Shown: piece by piece, positions 20,873 to 32,846 of the stretch | How the letters are laid out: every line of letters begins with the position of its first letter | Numbering within the stretch: the first letter of the stretch is position 1 | Assembly: GCA_902728285.1 (NCBI GenBank) | Contig: CACVBU010000593.1 | Span: 188,733 to 252,732, forward strand | DNA length: 64,000 bases | Source: Clytia hemisphaerica | Lineage: Eukaryota > Cnidaria > Hydrozoa > Leptothecata > Clytiidae | Direction of reading: 5' to 3' | Made by a program: the position numbers and the translations under genes | Notes under the pieces: generated by a model | Seen by the model: the letters and a program-made list of their open reading frames with translations, nothing else | Told to the model about the DNA's origin: nothing | The model's database searches: none

Positions 20873-21176
20873 TACTCTAAGGTCCCGAATAGTAGGGGGG
20901 GGGGTCTGAATAAAAGGGGGGGGTCCGAAATTTTTGCAAAATATAATAAACGGGGGGGGGGGGTCTGAATAAACGGGGGGGTCTGAAAAATATTTAGGTA
21001 AATAAAGGCTAAAACCAGGCTATTTAGAGCAAAATAAGGGTCCTTTCTCTTTGACAGCTGAAAATATTCTTAAAACTAATAAACGGGGGGGGTCCTAATA
21101 AGAACGGGGGGGGGGGGTCCGAAATATTTTTGAAAATTAATAAGCGGGGGGGACGTCTATTCGGGACCTTAGAGTA
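20873..21176. mobile_element. TA-flanked MITE, copy A (G-run body)
   Basis: The element is 20875-21174, between TA dinucleotides. The ends CTCTAAGGTCCCGAATAG and CTATTCGGGACCTTAGAG are perfect inverted repeats. The body is a series of G runs (up to 13) each followed by GTC(C/T)GAA. Same family as 49444-49917 and 58922-59196. Confidence 0.88.
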
Positions 21177-21248
21177 ACGTTATCTCCCCAAGTAATTTCT
21201 TTTCTTTGGACTATCCTCAACTCAACTATTTGGCAAACGGGCTTCTAT

Positions 21249-21476
21249 TTAAAGGGACATTAAAGTAGTAAAATGTAAACATTACGCGAACCACGTGTCA
21301 TTAAAGAGAACAATTAAAATCACGTGTCCAAAACAAACTTGTAAAACAATTGAACAATCAAAACTAGCCATATTCGGTTTTATTTTTTATTTTGACATGT
21401 GACATTTGTTTTGATTTTGTATCCGCTGCATACAGTTTGTTTACAAATTTCGCAAGTACTGTTATGTCCCTTTAAA
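21249..21476. mobile_element. MITE with TTTAAAGGGACAT ends
   Basis: The left end TTTAAAGGGACATTAAAGTAGT and the right end AGTACTGTTATGTCCCTTTAAA are inverted repeats with a few mismatches; length is about 228 bp. A solo end-like match (TACTATTTTATGTCCCTTTA) lies at about 18160-18180, inside intron 2 of the hemopexin-like gene. Confidence 0.7.
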
Positions 21477-23278
21477 GCCCAATAGAAGTTTACATTCCAA
21501 TTTCGGTCATGTCAAACTTTCTGCAATCTGAGTTAGAGAGACGACAGTACCTTTAAAAATAAAAAAAGGTACTTAGATTTCAGACTTGTCCAGAGACTTC
21601 CATTTACCTGTGAAAATAAAGGGTGTTGTTGTTTTCGTATTAGCACCCGAAAGACTACCTGGGAAACATTTGTAAAAGTTTTAAATTGACCAAAAAAACA
21701 AGTGGAACAGTTATGGATTATGCACGTATAATGAAAGGGGAGAATCGTGCGAGGGGTACCAAATTTTGGTTGAAGGCTCGTCCATGATAAAGGGACGAAG
21801 GCGCTATTCTATTTTCAAAACAGTAAAGCTAAGATCTAAGAGAAAGAAATTTTTGTCCTTCATACATAATGGTAAAATCTTATATCATATCAACTTAAAG
21901 TTTTTCTCGATTTTATTTCCAGGATTTATCCAGAGCATAGAAAATTCATGCAATATTACCATCAAGAACAAAACTGATACGAGGCTGACAGTCCTGGTAA
22001 GGCTTCGGATTTGGATCTTCCTATTTCGTGCTAGGTAAAAAAGCTTTTTGAGTTGTCGGGCTGTGTCGGCTCGCATCTTAATAGGGATGGGATCGTACAC
22101 AACATCACTTTTGATTTCTACCAAAACTCTGAAAAGCGATTATACATAACTGGTCTTGGAACACCATTATTAGCCTCTCTCTCACTTGAACTCTTTTTTT
22201 TTCTTTTGAGGGAGGGGAAGGCTGGATGTAGGTATATATGTATATATGTTGGGGGTATTGAACCGGATTGAACCACTGCCGAAAGATGTCTACTTTCTTA
22301 TTTTTGGTGTCGGAGTTTGCATTCGCCATATTCGTCAATAAAGATACATCTTCTCTAATCTACCCTCAATTTATGACCCGATTCAATTCTGATATAGTAC
22401 AAAAGATCTGGAACCAACCAAGTATCAAAATTTAACTTGAATGTATCAAAATTTAACTTGAATGTATGATGCATTATCTTTTGATAGAAGAAAATCTTCA
22501 TAATCCGAACTATCAGAAATATGTTCTAAATTGTTTTATTTCGAAAATCAAAGTTCAAAAATTTAAACGCCTAACTATGGTAAAGAAGTGTTGCGATTAC
22601 AGGACTTTCCCATTGCGTAATATAATATTGACGTGTTTAAAGATTGAATTTCGACGAAAATACTTTATTGCTAAACTATCATCTCCTTACTCTCAATATC
22701 TATCTCAAGTTACATTTACTTGTTTTGCAGAGGTGAAGAGAGAGAAAGAAAGAATTCAGTAAGCAACCAAATCAATTTATAATTAACACTAGTCTATCTA
22801 CAGAGAGCGAAGCTTAAGCATAAAAAATTATAGGAGACACTTGCGAGATTCGATTTATGTGATAGAAACTTTGGGGCATTATCATCCCTTCAGATTTCTA
22901 CGCATTTTCAGCAGTTACGATATTTTCTCTTTTGCCCTTCCAATTAAAAAAAGAGTTGACACATAAAACAAACACTTCGTACAGTATCGGGTTTATTTAC
23001 TTTTTAAAGGAATATGTGCTTATGGTAGACGGAGAGAGATGTAAGAGGTTAATCTTTCAGCACTTTTGGAATACCCTCTGGGAAAACCCTTTAATGTTTT
23101 CAAATATAGCTACTCATGATATAAAGAGGTTGCATGATATTCACTACGTATTTTCATATGTGTATTAAAGTAGATGGTCGAGAAAACAAGAATTTTCATC
23201 ATATTCCAGTTTCAAGGTAATGCTACTATTCTTGTTTCTGATTTTTCATCCTTCAATTCCTTCAAAAAAGTTGTTCAG
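21477..23278. other. Unassigned region between genes
   Basis: No gene recognised apart from the weak exon candidate at 21923-21996. It has a short TATATATG run near 22232-22247 and a 22-bp direct duplication around 22425-22465 (ATCAAAATTTAACTTGAATG). It may hide first exons of the gene at 23701, but none could be proved. Confidence 0.5.
21923..21996 (+). other. Possible isolated coding exon
   Basis: A good acceptor (TTTTATTTCCAG) and donor (CTG|GTAAGG) bound a 74-bp open stretch that reads IENSCNITIKNKTDTRLTVL in the frame supported by the boundaries. A neighbouring exon was not found, so it may be a remnant or chance. Confidence 0.25.
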
Positions 23279-23438
23279 AATGGGCTTTTCCAGTTAAAAT
23301 CCGTACCCCCACGTTGAGGATATCCATTTTCAAAATTGTTAAACCCTGGGATGTCGAAGCCCTATTTTTCTCCAACCCCTTGGATTTCCGATATCCTCAA
23401 CATGGGGGATACAGAGTTCATATGGAAAAGCCCATTAT
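23279..23438. mobile_element. ~160-bp hairpin MITE
   Basis: GAATGGGCTTTTCCA at the left pairs with TGGAAAAGCCCATT at the right. Inside these, CCCCCACGTTGAGGATATC pairs with GATATCCTCAACATGGGGG. Overlapping open frames here are artefacts of the hairpin. Confidence 0.75.
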
Positions 23439-23700
23439 GGCGGCTAAATACAAAAAAATTCTCAATAGCCTGTACCAAACTCTTCTACGCGATTATATCA
23501 CCAGTTTGTCCAAGAAATATTCGGGTGTACCTTGGCCTTTTAGTGCCCTCCAAAAAAATGCTGCTGGGGAACAAAGTTCAATATCACGACTTTAAGAGAA
23601 TTTTATTCCTCTTTGGCTGAAAAGATCAATACTATGGTGGCATGGGGTTCGAAATTGAATAAAGCTATAACAAGTTTCAAAACCTTTCTTCAATCTACAG

Positions 23701-26700
23701 GATCTTCACTGCAAGAAATCTATGTCTCACAGAACAAAGCAAGTCGAGATGTTAATACATGCGGCATACCAACACAACCGTGTCGAACTATTCCGTACGC
23801 AATCACAAAATCCAATCCTTCAGATACCATCTTTCTTGACGCTGATTGCACATTCGTTCAAAACAAAGCCCTTTTTATTGATACACAATTGACTTTAGGC
23901 TCGTATGGAGGGCGGGATCTCCATCGCAAGAATGCTGTCATCATGTTCTCCCAATCATTCCATAGTAATACCTTTCTCTTTCACTTTAATGGAAACGTGA
24001 CAATGAACAATTTAACCGTTGTTTATAATTCTACCTGGCAGCACTTGGCTGTTATCTTTGACTTGGGAGACGGAGTTGTCCTTAAAGTAAATGATTGTAT
24101 TTTAAACCTTTTAACTGATCCGAAATTGACGAATTTGGTGTACGATGTGAATCAGTTTTCATCTATTTTATTTTACAAAACGACTTTTGATGGCTTTGGA
24201 AGCCAAAAGCACCTCGCCAAAACTTACAGTGGACACCACCAAATATCTCGTACGAATTCAAAAAAGTATTCTGAAACCATTTTCGATTTTTGTTCCTTCA
24301 AAAGTTCTATCATCTCCCTAAATCCAAGGATTTTTTCCGTCTAAAAGAAACCAAAGGAGCATTCAAAAAAGACATCCCTGACAGTTCCAGGCCAAAGTTT
24401 ATCGATCACAAATTCCATATTTGAAATGACAGAGGTCACCGTTTATGATTTTGTTACTATCACACTCGATAACAATCGCTTTAAACGTTCACCTGTTACA
24501 ATCGTTAAAGCTTTGAATTACAAATCTCACCTAGTCAAAGTTACAAATTGTCATTTTCAAAAATCATATTACAAGAATTTCAACAAAATATACCCTTACC
24601 TTTTAAAAATTTGGAATCAAGGAAGTATTCTTGTCGATAATTGCACATTTGAAGGGGCTACATACGGTGCGTTAGGTATACAAGATTTGAATGACTTAAC
24701 TTCTACCTTGAAGGAAATAACATACCTACTGACCGTGCCGCAGGATTAACAATGCTGAGTGGTGGATTTATGAACTTTGTTATTTCAAATTGCTCCTTCA
24801 TGAACAATTCAGCTGTCTCTGGTCAAATTGGTTCAATCAAAGTTAAAGCAAGCACGTTGCATTTCGATGCGTCATTAAAAGTTTCGAACACTACCATCAA
24901 TTTGGGTGCCCACCATTCATCATTGATTGGCACAAGTGTCTTATTTGAGACATATGATTATCAAAGTAACGTACCGTGGTTTTCTATGGATGAAGCTTCA
25001 AAGATATCATGCCCAATTGACAAGACGATTCGGCACCATTATACTCCAAAGCAATATCTGCGACTAGATTGTATCAGTTGTAACAGCTCATCATACAACG
25101 TGATTGACAGAGCTTTCATACGCGTTAATAACTCTGAAAAGCAGTCGTTGGAAGAATATGATATTACATGTCATAGTTGCCCTTACCAAGCCTCTTTCAA
25201 AGATGGTGCTATTCGGAGTAAAGGCAATTACTGGGGATTATCTGACAATTTTGGTGAAGTAACCTTTTACCCTTGTCCTCCCTTATATTGTTGCTCGTCC
25301 TTAGAAACGTGTGAGTCGTACAACACTTGCACTGAGAATCGTGTTGGAAGACTATGTGGCGATTGCCAAAAAGGACATTTTCTATCATTTTCAGTCATAA
25401 CCAATGTCTTGATAAATCGTTTTGTCAGTATTCATGGACTGTTTGGTTTGGTTATGTCTTTTTGGCTGCTCTCATTTGTTCATTTTTTTTGTTCAACAAA
25501 GACGTTTGGAACCGCATAAAGAATGGAAAGGGAAGCATCAATAGTGAGTCATTTGAAACAGAAGAATTTCTTTCGGATACTGATACCACTAACGAACTTC
25601 TGATTTCACATTCTCCGTTTCACAAGAAATCACCACAGTCCTACCAATTACCGGGATTTATAAAAATCACTTTCTTTTTTTACCAAACGGCTTCGATCAT
25701 TCGAGTTGTCGCGTCAGCAAAAACTTACTATCACATGCCAACCATTGTCAGTTTTTTCTTTACGTTCTTCAACATCAAATTGGACTTCAATACAATTTTC
25801 ATCAAAGTTTGTCCTTTGTGTACAAATAGTATGGTTATTATGGATGCATTGAAATCTAGTTTATCGTTAGCATGCTTGATAATGCTTACGCTGGCAATAA
25901 TTGTTTGTGGTCTGCTCAAATGCTTATTGAAGAGGAAGTGCGAGTCATTCTTACGTCGATTGAAAGGAGCGTATGTTAATGTTTTGCTGCTCAGTTACTC
26001 AAACATTTCTGTGTTTTGTTTACGAAATATCCATTGTGTAGAGATCGCTGGTGAATCATATTTACACGTTCAAGCTTCCATCAAATGTTATACTGATTGG
26101 CAATATCTTATCATGGCCGTGATTGCTTTATGGGTGGTTCCTTTCCCTTTAGTGTTATACACTGGTTGCCGGACCCTTCGGTCTTATCGCATCTCACCGA
26201 ACGAGTTTCTTATGATTCTTACTATACCGCCCTTATCATTGTTTTTCTTGGTCATCCGCCCTTTGGCGTTCACCCAATACCATTTCGTTTTCGACCAAGC
26301 CACCCTTGAAGAAAAGGATCAAATATTAGGTGTGTTGAACGGACCTTTCAAGTTGAATTTCAAAAATCAAGAATCACATCTCGTCTGGGAACCTGTTTTG
26401 ATTTTACGCCGTTTGTTACTGATCGTCACGACAACCTTTATTTCGTCACCAATCATCAAACTTTATCCCGTGGGTTTGCTTTTCTTCAGTTTTGCCGTGC
26501 ATGATTTTGTACAAAATCCATTTGACAATCAAAAATTAAATTTCATTCAAAATGTATCAATGGCCTTATTGTGTCTTTTGACCCTATTTAATACTTTCTG
26601 GGCGGTTACTAACAGTGTGGATTTGCTTCAAGACAGAATTGATCACATCCTTGGTGAAATATTGTTGGCTTGTGAAGCGTTTATTTTATGCTTCCCTATT

Positions 26701-26766
26701 GTTTGCATGGTAATTTATTTGATTTATAAGTTTATTTTAATTTTTTGCTTTAGAAACAAGAAATAA
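23701..26766 (+). pseudogene. Beta-helix, Cys-rich, multi-pass membrane protein gene with three lesions
   Basis: An acceptor (CTTTCTTCAATCTACAG) precedes the coding start at 23701; the exon with start codon and signal peptide was not found. The extracellular part begins EIYVSQNKAS and CGIPTQPCRTIPYAI, then has repeated short strands (FHFNGNVTMNNLTV, ITNSIFEM, VTNCHFQ, VDNCTFEG, ISNCSFMNNSA), the pattern of right-handed parallel beta-helix (pectate-lyase/Pmp-like) domains. A Cys-rich segment ends GRLCGDCQKGH. About 9-11 hydrophobic helices follow (25430-26755). The stop at 24342-24344 is in the same frame as what follows; frames shift at about 24700-24715 and 25380-25395. Everything else stays conserved, so it is a young pseudogene, an edited or mis-assembled gene, or has tiny introns. 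Function unknown; a receptor or channel is a guess. Confidence 0.75.
25354..26766 (+). CDS. Multi-pass membrane domain of the beta-helix protein (3' part, open)
   Basis: The longest uninterrupted part of the gene above, 470 codons; homology proper starts near 25380. Hydrophobic segments include WFGYVFLAALICSFFLF, LSLACLIMLTLAIIVCGLL, YLIMAVIALWVVPFPLVL, FLMILTIPPLSLFFLVI, LLLIVTTTFISSPII, VSMALLCLLTLFNTFW and ILLACEAFILCFPIVCMVIY. Basic loops (LLKRKCESFLRRLKG) fit a cytosolic side. The tail ends CFRNKK at 26764-26766. AATAAA follows at 26917-26922. Confidence 0.65.
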   Translation: MWRLPKRTFSIIFSHNQCLDKSFCQYSWTVWFGYVFLAALICSFFLFNKDVWNRIKNGKGSINSESFETEEFLSDTDTTNELLISHSPFHKKSPQSYQLPGFIKITFFFYQTASIIRVVASAKTYYHMPTIVSFFFTFFNIKLDFNTIFIKVCPLCTNSMVIMDALKSSLSLACLIMLTLAIIVCGLLKCLLKRKCESFLRRLKGAYVNVLLLSYSNISVFCLRNIHCVEIAGESYLHVQASIKCYTDWQYLIMAVIALWVVPFPLVLYTGCRTLRSYRISPNEFLMILTIPPLSLFFLVIRPLAFTQYHFVFDQATLEEKDQILGVLNGPFKLNFKNQESHLVWEPVLILRRLLLIVTTTFISSPIIKLYPVGLLFFSFAVHDFVQNPFDNQKLNFIQNVSMALLCLLTLFNTFWAVTNSVDLLQDRIDHILGEILLACEAFILCFPIVCMVIYLIYKFILIFCFRNKK

Positions 26767-26916
26767 TTGAATTTCACCCCCAGTTTACTCCCTTTAGATC
26801 TTTTTGAATGAAGTCTCATGTCAAAGAAAGGTTTCAAAGATTGATTCATGTTAAATTCAGTACACCCTTTTTTTGAAAATGATTTGGCTAGAAGCTACAT
26901 AAATAAGTCTTTATAT

Positions 26917-26922
26917 AATAAA
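26917..26922 (+). terminator. Polyadenylation signal AATAAA
   Basis: A canonical hexamer 151 bp after the stop of the membrane-protein gene, in AT-rich sequence, at a position expected for its 3' end. Confidence 0.5.
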
Positions 26923-27321
26923 GTAGAAAAAACTATCATGTCTGTCACGCTTGTTTCAAATTAAAAGTTGTAACATACACGACTTCCAAGTTTATCAGTA
27001 TCAAAATTTATTAAAATTAGATCCCAATGAATCGTTTTATATTTAATCCTGATCGTAGTTTACAATGATTTTAAATAGTATTGTAAAGAAAGTAAATTTG
27101 GAAAACTGTGTCTTTTTATTTGAATTTGACAAGATAGACATACGTAAAGATGTTGAGTAAACTTATCTACTTAAAACATCATTTCAAATCGGTCTTTAGA
27201 GGGATCCCTCCCAGCCGGCAAAAAAACATTTGAAAAACGTTTAAAATACGTTTTTCACAATGTTTAGGAATCGTTTTTTTCAGGTTGTATTTGTAGAACT
27301 TTACAACGTTTTTTCACAACG

Positions 27322-27846
27322 TCAAAAAACGTTTTTCAAACGTTTATAGATTAAGTTTTTGCAAGATGTTTTAAAAGCGTTGTTTCTACGTTTTCTTCTA
27401 GATACTTGAATAACGTCTTTTTGGAACGAATTATGGACGTCTCTAGGACGTTTCCAAGACGTCTTAATTTTATGAATTTCAGTATGGCACGTCTCTGAGA
27501 CGACTTGAAACGTCTTTATAAGTTGTTTTAGATTAGTTTTTAACACGTCTCTAAGACGTTCTTTGCCAAAATAATTCCTATTCATTGCACTTTTATGAGA
27601 AAGACCATACACACATTCGAATTTTCATTGAATGCTCTTTTCTATATAATTTTCTGGGTATGAAAATCTACAATCGGTATAAATTAAACGTAATGAAATC
27701 AAAAATTTGATGCTCTTTCTCTTATGTCCTTCCTTTCTGGCATCGTTGTGATAATCATTCCAAACGTTTCCAGTATGATTGTTATTCGAAGCTTCAAAAA
27801 ACGATAGTTGCATATGATTGCGATTTCTTTGGTCTTCTTCACACAT
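27322..27846 (-). pseudogene. Possible captured coding fragment in element X
   Basis: On the minus strand a stretch reading LISLRLIYTDCRFSYPENYI, then VYGLSHKSAMNRNYFGKE, recurs almost unchanged in element Y (37128-37355), there in a single open frame. Here a stop and a shift break it. It may be a remnant of a transposase or captured host exon. No family recognised. Confidence 0.35.
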
Positions 27847-28372
27847 TTGTGATCCTGAAAAAATAAAAGAGTTGAGACGTTGAAAATCATGCCTTTTCTT
27901 TCCACGGAAAAAAAGAATGCTCGTCCAGAAGGATAAAAAAACTTCTTAAATTTCATGGCCAAACTTAATGTTTCGCGAAATGTATTACCAAGGACTTTGC
28001 TAAATTATTGTCGTTGAGACAGGGGTGTTTCCAAGTCAAATTTCAGTAGTTTGAAGTACCAAGTTCACTCAGTGATGCAGGCCCTACCCCGGGGGTATTA
28101 ACAAGAAACTAGCATAGTTGTATAGGTAGATATTATTAAAGTCTTGCTACATTTCACCTACCTGTACCAGCATTTTTTCGGTACATTCTGTTGGCGACCA
28201 CGCAAAGTCAGCCGAGGAAACCAATAATACACTCCAGCTTGAATCTGAGGGAAAAGAAGTTAACACTTAAAGAGAAGTCAATAAAGTAAAAGACAAAAAG
28301 ATGTATAAAAAGATCTCTCCTATATCTCAGAGCAGGTAAGGTCTCAGAAATTTTCATGGGATAAAAGCTGAG

Positions 28373-28895
28373 GGGGAATTTGTACTTTTACAGTGTGACG
28401 GGATTGGCCCTTTTTTAGTACGGTATTACGGGAATTGACGAAAAAAAAGACGGGAAAACGGTATTTTAAAATCAGACAGTGACGGTATTTGGCCTTATTT
28501 TTTGTCATTTTGCCGGTGTTTGAACCTGTACAAACCGGTGTGACGGTATTATTATTTTTTTCAATTTTCGGGATTCGGGAATTCAGCAAAAATTTCGAAC
28601 CCCTACAACCCCCTTGCATTGTAAATAAATAGAGAGTGTAAAAGAAAGTTTTTTATGATTGGTTTTGAGGCTTTCTTGTCTGGAGAGCTTTTGTGTGTAA
28701 GAAAGGAACGTCAAAGTGTGGCGTAACATAAACTTAGAATCGTCATAACTTTTGATTGAGTTATCGAAACTGGACGGAATTTCCTAAGCAGCTTCCTCAA
28801 TATAAAATGCCCACGCTTGAGACGTATGTACTAAATGTTAAGTCTAGTCCTAACCTAAGAATGCTATAATAATATTCTAGGATGATTTTCCCAAA
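28373..28895. other. Middle part of element X, left of Y
   Basis: Non-coding. Short ACGGTATT/GACGGG words recur at 28400-28560 (GACGGGATTGG, ACGGTATTACGGG, GACGGTATTTGG), a loose tandem structure. No gene. Confidence 0.5.
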
Positions 28896-29372
28896 CCCAG
28901 CCGGCAAAAAAACGTTTAAAAAACGTTTAAAAAACGTTTTTCACAACGTTTGGAAAACGTTTTTTTCAGGTTGTATTTGTCGCACTTTAAAACGTTTTTT
29001 CACAACGTCAAAAAAACGTTTTTCAAACGTTTATAGATTACGTTTTTGCAAGGCGTTTAAAAAACGTTGTTTCTACGTTTTTTTTTTTTTTCTTTATTGA
29101 AACAAAAACACGTGTACACTACGAACATATATTACAAAACATTACTTAAACATAAAATATAGTCCCTCCCCCCGCTAGGAACTAACGTTATATCGCCAGA
29201 GGTACTAGACTATGTAAAAAATAAATAAATAAGTAAATAAAGGAAAAAAAAAATCTTGGAGAAGGAAGCTACAGTTGTTAGGTAAAAGCCTAAAATAAAG
29301 CACCGCTAAACCTTCCAGTTTCGTTAAGAAATTCAACAACAGAACAAAGAATAGATTTATTTAGATTTGAAC

Positions 29373-32300
29373 TCAAACTTTCATCCCCATATAATAAAAG
29401 CCGACAGAAAAAAGGAGGGTTAAGCGGCGGATGAAAATAATGCCTAGGGTCTGAAGTTTGTCGAACAAAGATTGTCTTGCATGGGAATATATAGAGCAGT
29501 GCAGAAGAAAGTGCTGAGTGTTTTCAACAGAGTTAGTTCGGCAACCACAGAAAGGGTCTAAAGTGTCGCGGAAGCCATGTCTAAATTTATGCTCGTTGAG
29601 ATGGCTGAAACCGACCCGAAGTCGATTAAGAAAAATCACTCCTTGAATGTCAGGAACATCAAAAACATGAGATTGCTTGGGTCTCAAAAATTCATAGATT
29701 GCTTTTTTGAAAGTTTTAATTGAAGGTAGATCTCGTATATTACCTCCCAGAACATTCCACGAGATATGCAGTACGGAAAAAAAGTGTTACGGAAAACGCT
29801 CAGTTCGTATATTAAGAGGATAAATAGGATTTCTTGTTCTAAGGCCACCTGGTGCTGTAAGTCTTACCGGCAGGTAGTTACGTAAATACGAAGGGGCTAA
29901 ATTATTAATAATTCCATAGAAGAATGTCATTCTTCTAGCAAAGCGCCTGTCAGCAAGACTTTCAAGACCAAGTTCTGAATATAGTTTTTCTTGAGACGTT
30001 CCACGAAAACAGCCTGTTATAGCTAAGCAGGCATTATATTGAATAGATTCAAGCTTCTGCACAAAGGTAGCATTTCCTGGGCGGTCATATACGATATCAC
30101 CATAATCAAGATGAGGCCTAATGAAAGATTTATAAATGGTTAGTAGAGATCTCCTAGGCACATGCTTGCGAAGTCGATTAATAAGACCAATTCCTTTATT
30201 GGCCTTTTTTATCTTCTCGTCTAGATGGCGATCAAAAGAAAGTTTTGAATCTAAGATTAGACCAAGATGTTTCTGGTACTCACTGGTCGCGATATTAGAA
30301 TTATTAAAGGAGATTGCTGGAACATTAGGAGGAGTGAGTCTACAGGTAAAATAGACTTCAATGGCTTGCTTAGATGGGTCAGGGTTAAAAGACATCTTCC
30401 ATTGATGAGCCCAGTCAGTTATCCTGGAGAGATCTCTGTTAAGTACATCAAGGCTCAAGAGTTGATCAATCACAAGAGAGAATAAAGAGGTATCGTCAGC
30501 AAAGATCTTCGGTTTTGACTCAAGGTTTTTCGGAAGATCATTAATATAAATTAAGAAGAACAATGGACCAAGAATCGAGCCTTGAGGTACCCCAGCATTG
30601 ATTCGCTTCCACTCAGATGTTTTCCCATTCAACACAACTCTCTGATGCCTATCGTTAAGAAAGCTGCGAATTAAGGAAAGCAACGGTCCAGTCACCCCAT
30701 AAGATTTAAGTTTAAAGAGTAAGCCATCGTGCCACACCCGATCGAATGCCTTTGAAATATCTAAAAACACCCCCCTGGTATCTAGAGAAGGATCTTTGTC
30801 AAACCCTGTATAAATATCATGCGTTATGGATAACAACTGAGAAATGCAGGAATCCCCCTCCCGAAAACCAGACTGACAAGGAGAAAATAAGTTATTGTTT
30901 TCAAAATACCTGTAAAGTGTATCGTAAATACACTTTTCTTTTCATATATTTTTCCAAACACAGGAAGAAGAGACACTGGTCTGTAGTTTTTGGCTATGCT
31001 CCTGTCTCCCTTTTTATAGACAGGAACCACGTTACCTTTCTTCCACTGTGATGGGAAGATGCCAGAGTTAATACAAAGACTGAATATGCTAAGCAAGGGT
31101 TTTACTAGAGACTTACCACAGATTCTGATCATACGAGTAGAAATATTATCCCACCCATGGGCTTTGTTAACATTCAGAGAATTAATAATAGACTCGATTT
31201 TTTCTTCTTCAAATACAAGATTATCCAGTCTAGAGTTAGTAAGAAATTGTTCAGGTGGCAAAACACTGCTAGTATCGATAAGTGAGCATTGGTTTGAGAA
31301 AAAGAGTTAAAAATATCGGCCTTCTCAGAAACATCACTTACAAGGACGTTTCTTTCATTTCGAATAGGTGGAATTTTCGGGGTTTTACGTACGTTCAGAA
31401 ACTGCTTCAGAGTAGACCAGTATTTCTTGCTTCCTATGTTTGGATCATTTAAAGAGTTGCCAAGACGAGAGAAATAACTATCCTTGGCAGTCTTGATGGC
31501 CAATCTGCACCTGTCAACCATGTCATCAAGTGTCTGACCATCTAAAGGACTCCCCATTTTCTCCAACGACGATATATCTTAGCCTTATCCAAAAGCATCT
31601 GCTTAATCTCAGGAGTCATCCATAACGCATCTTGTCTCTGATGGTGATAGTTTTATTTGGAACAAAATTAGAAATATATTAAGTATATATTCAGAGAGAA
31701 GGGAAACACGATCTTCTACGTTGAGTCCCAGAAAGGAGGTTTCCCAATCAATGGCATTCAGGGCAAGCACGATTCCCCTCTCATCAGCACGAGAAAAGTC
31801 CCAAATCTTGCGTTTATAAGCTGGAGGGATATAGTTCGAAAGTTTAGTTTTACGAAGGGTAATCTGGTGGTGGCAACGTGGATTAAGTGAAGGTAAAACC
31901 CCGGAATCTAAAATAGGAGTCCGCGAAGATGAAAAAATAAGATCAATGCAAGTAGGAGAACACCCAGGACGAAGATGAGTCGGCTCATCAATTAGTTGAT
32001 GTAAGCCATATTGTGAAGCTAACTCGCTAATGTCCTCTCCCTGAGAATTTGTAATGTCACCAGTCCACCAAACTGAGTTTTCTTGCGTTAAAGTCACCGA
32101 GGAAAATAGCTAAAGTAGGAGAAACATCATGAATTTTTCTGATAGTTTCCTCCAATTTTTGTTTAAATGCAGAAAATTCTTCTGCATTTTGACTAGGAGT
32201 TCGGTAGAGAAAACAAAGAAGAAGTTTTTTCGAACCAGAATTAACTTCACAAACAAGGCACTCGTCAAGAGAAGACAACTCAGGCCTTCTCTCAACAGAG

Positions 32301-32735
32301 AGACCCCTTCTATAATAAAGACAAACACCACCTATTTTTGAGTTAGATGGGTGATCACATCTGAGCAACTCATAATTTTCTATCTCCAACCTCGAATCAT
32401 CGCTCTCGATAGAGGAATCAAGAAACGACTCACCAACACAGAAGATATCAAACTTGTGAGCACTCAGAAAGGCAGTAATTTGAGCAATCTTTGAAAATTT
32501 ATCAACCCAAACGCTGTTTAGATTCCAATGAGAAATTGACAAGGTGTTTATCTTTCTCTCTCTGCCCCGGGTTGGACTCGATATCTCCTGCTAAAAGAAG
32601 TAAGAAGTAGATTAAGCTGAAAAAATATAAAAATATTGTAACCAGAAAAGATGGGAAACGATAGGGAAGAAGATTTGGTAACCCCCAAACGTAAGATTGA
32701 TACACAGACTTAATCTCCCGAAAAGATATTTGCAA
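29373..32735 (-). pseudogene. LINE ORF2: endonuclease and reverse transcriptase, frameshifted
   Basis: From the N-terminus: a hydrophobic stretch and a 2A-like motif GDIESNPGQ (32562-32588); AP endonuclease (HWNLNSVWVDKFSK, CVGESFLDSSI, LLCFLYRTPS, IFLGDFNAR) from 32550 to about 31830; then KKGNVVPVYKKGDR and NYRPVSLLPVFGKIYE; the RT core at 30836-29787 with LDISKAFDRVWH, AGVPQGSILGPLFFLIYIND and FADDTSLFS; then NRLRVGFSHLNEHKFRHGF and Cys/His residues at 29687-29480. Frames change near 32550, 32080, 31600, 31280, 30920 and 29700. The catalytic FADD and GDFN are intact. The type is CR1/Jockey-group, as in many cnidarian LINEs. Confidence 0.88.
32562..32588 (-). other. 2A-like motif at the ORF2 N-terminus (last Pro changed)
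   Basis: It reads GDIESNPGQ after a Leu-rich stretch LLLLA. The 2A consensus is D(V/I)ExNPGP; here the last residue is Gln (CAG), one base from Pro. 2A-like peptides are known at the N-terminus of some LINE ORFs in invertebrates. Confidence 0.7.
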
Positions 32736-32846
32736 GAATTAAAATTTCCAACGCACGCTCTATACTGCTGTAGACTTATTCCCATATCAAGTCATCCGGT
32801 TCGACAAATCCCAAACCAAAATAAACCTTACAGATGTAGCTCCAAC

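Noticed and set aside
23314..23620. Two overlapping frames of 93-94 codons upstream of the beta-helix gene
   Set aside because: They overlap each other in different phases and lie on the hairpin MITE; not likely first exons.
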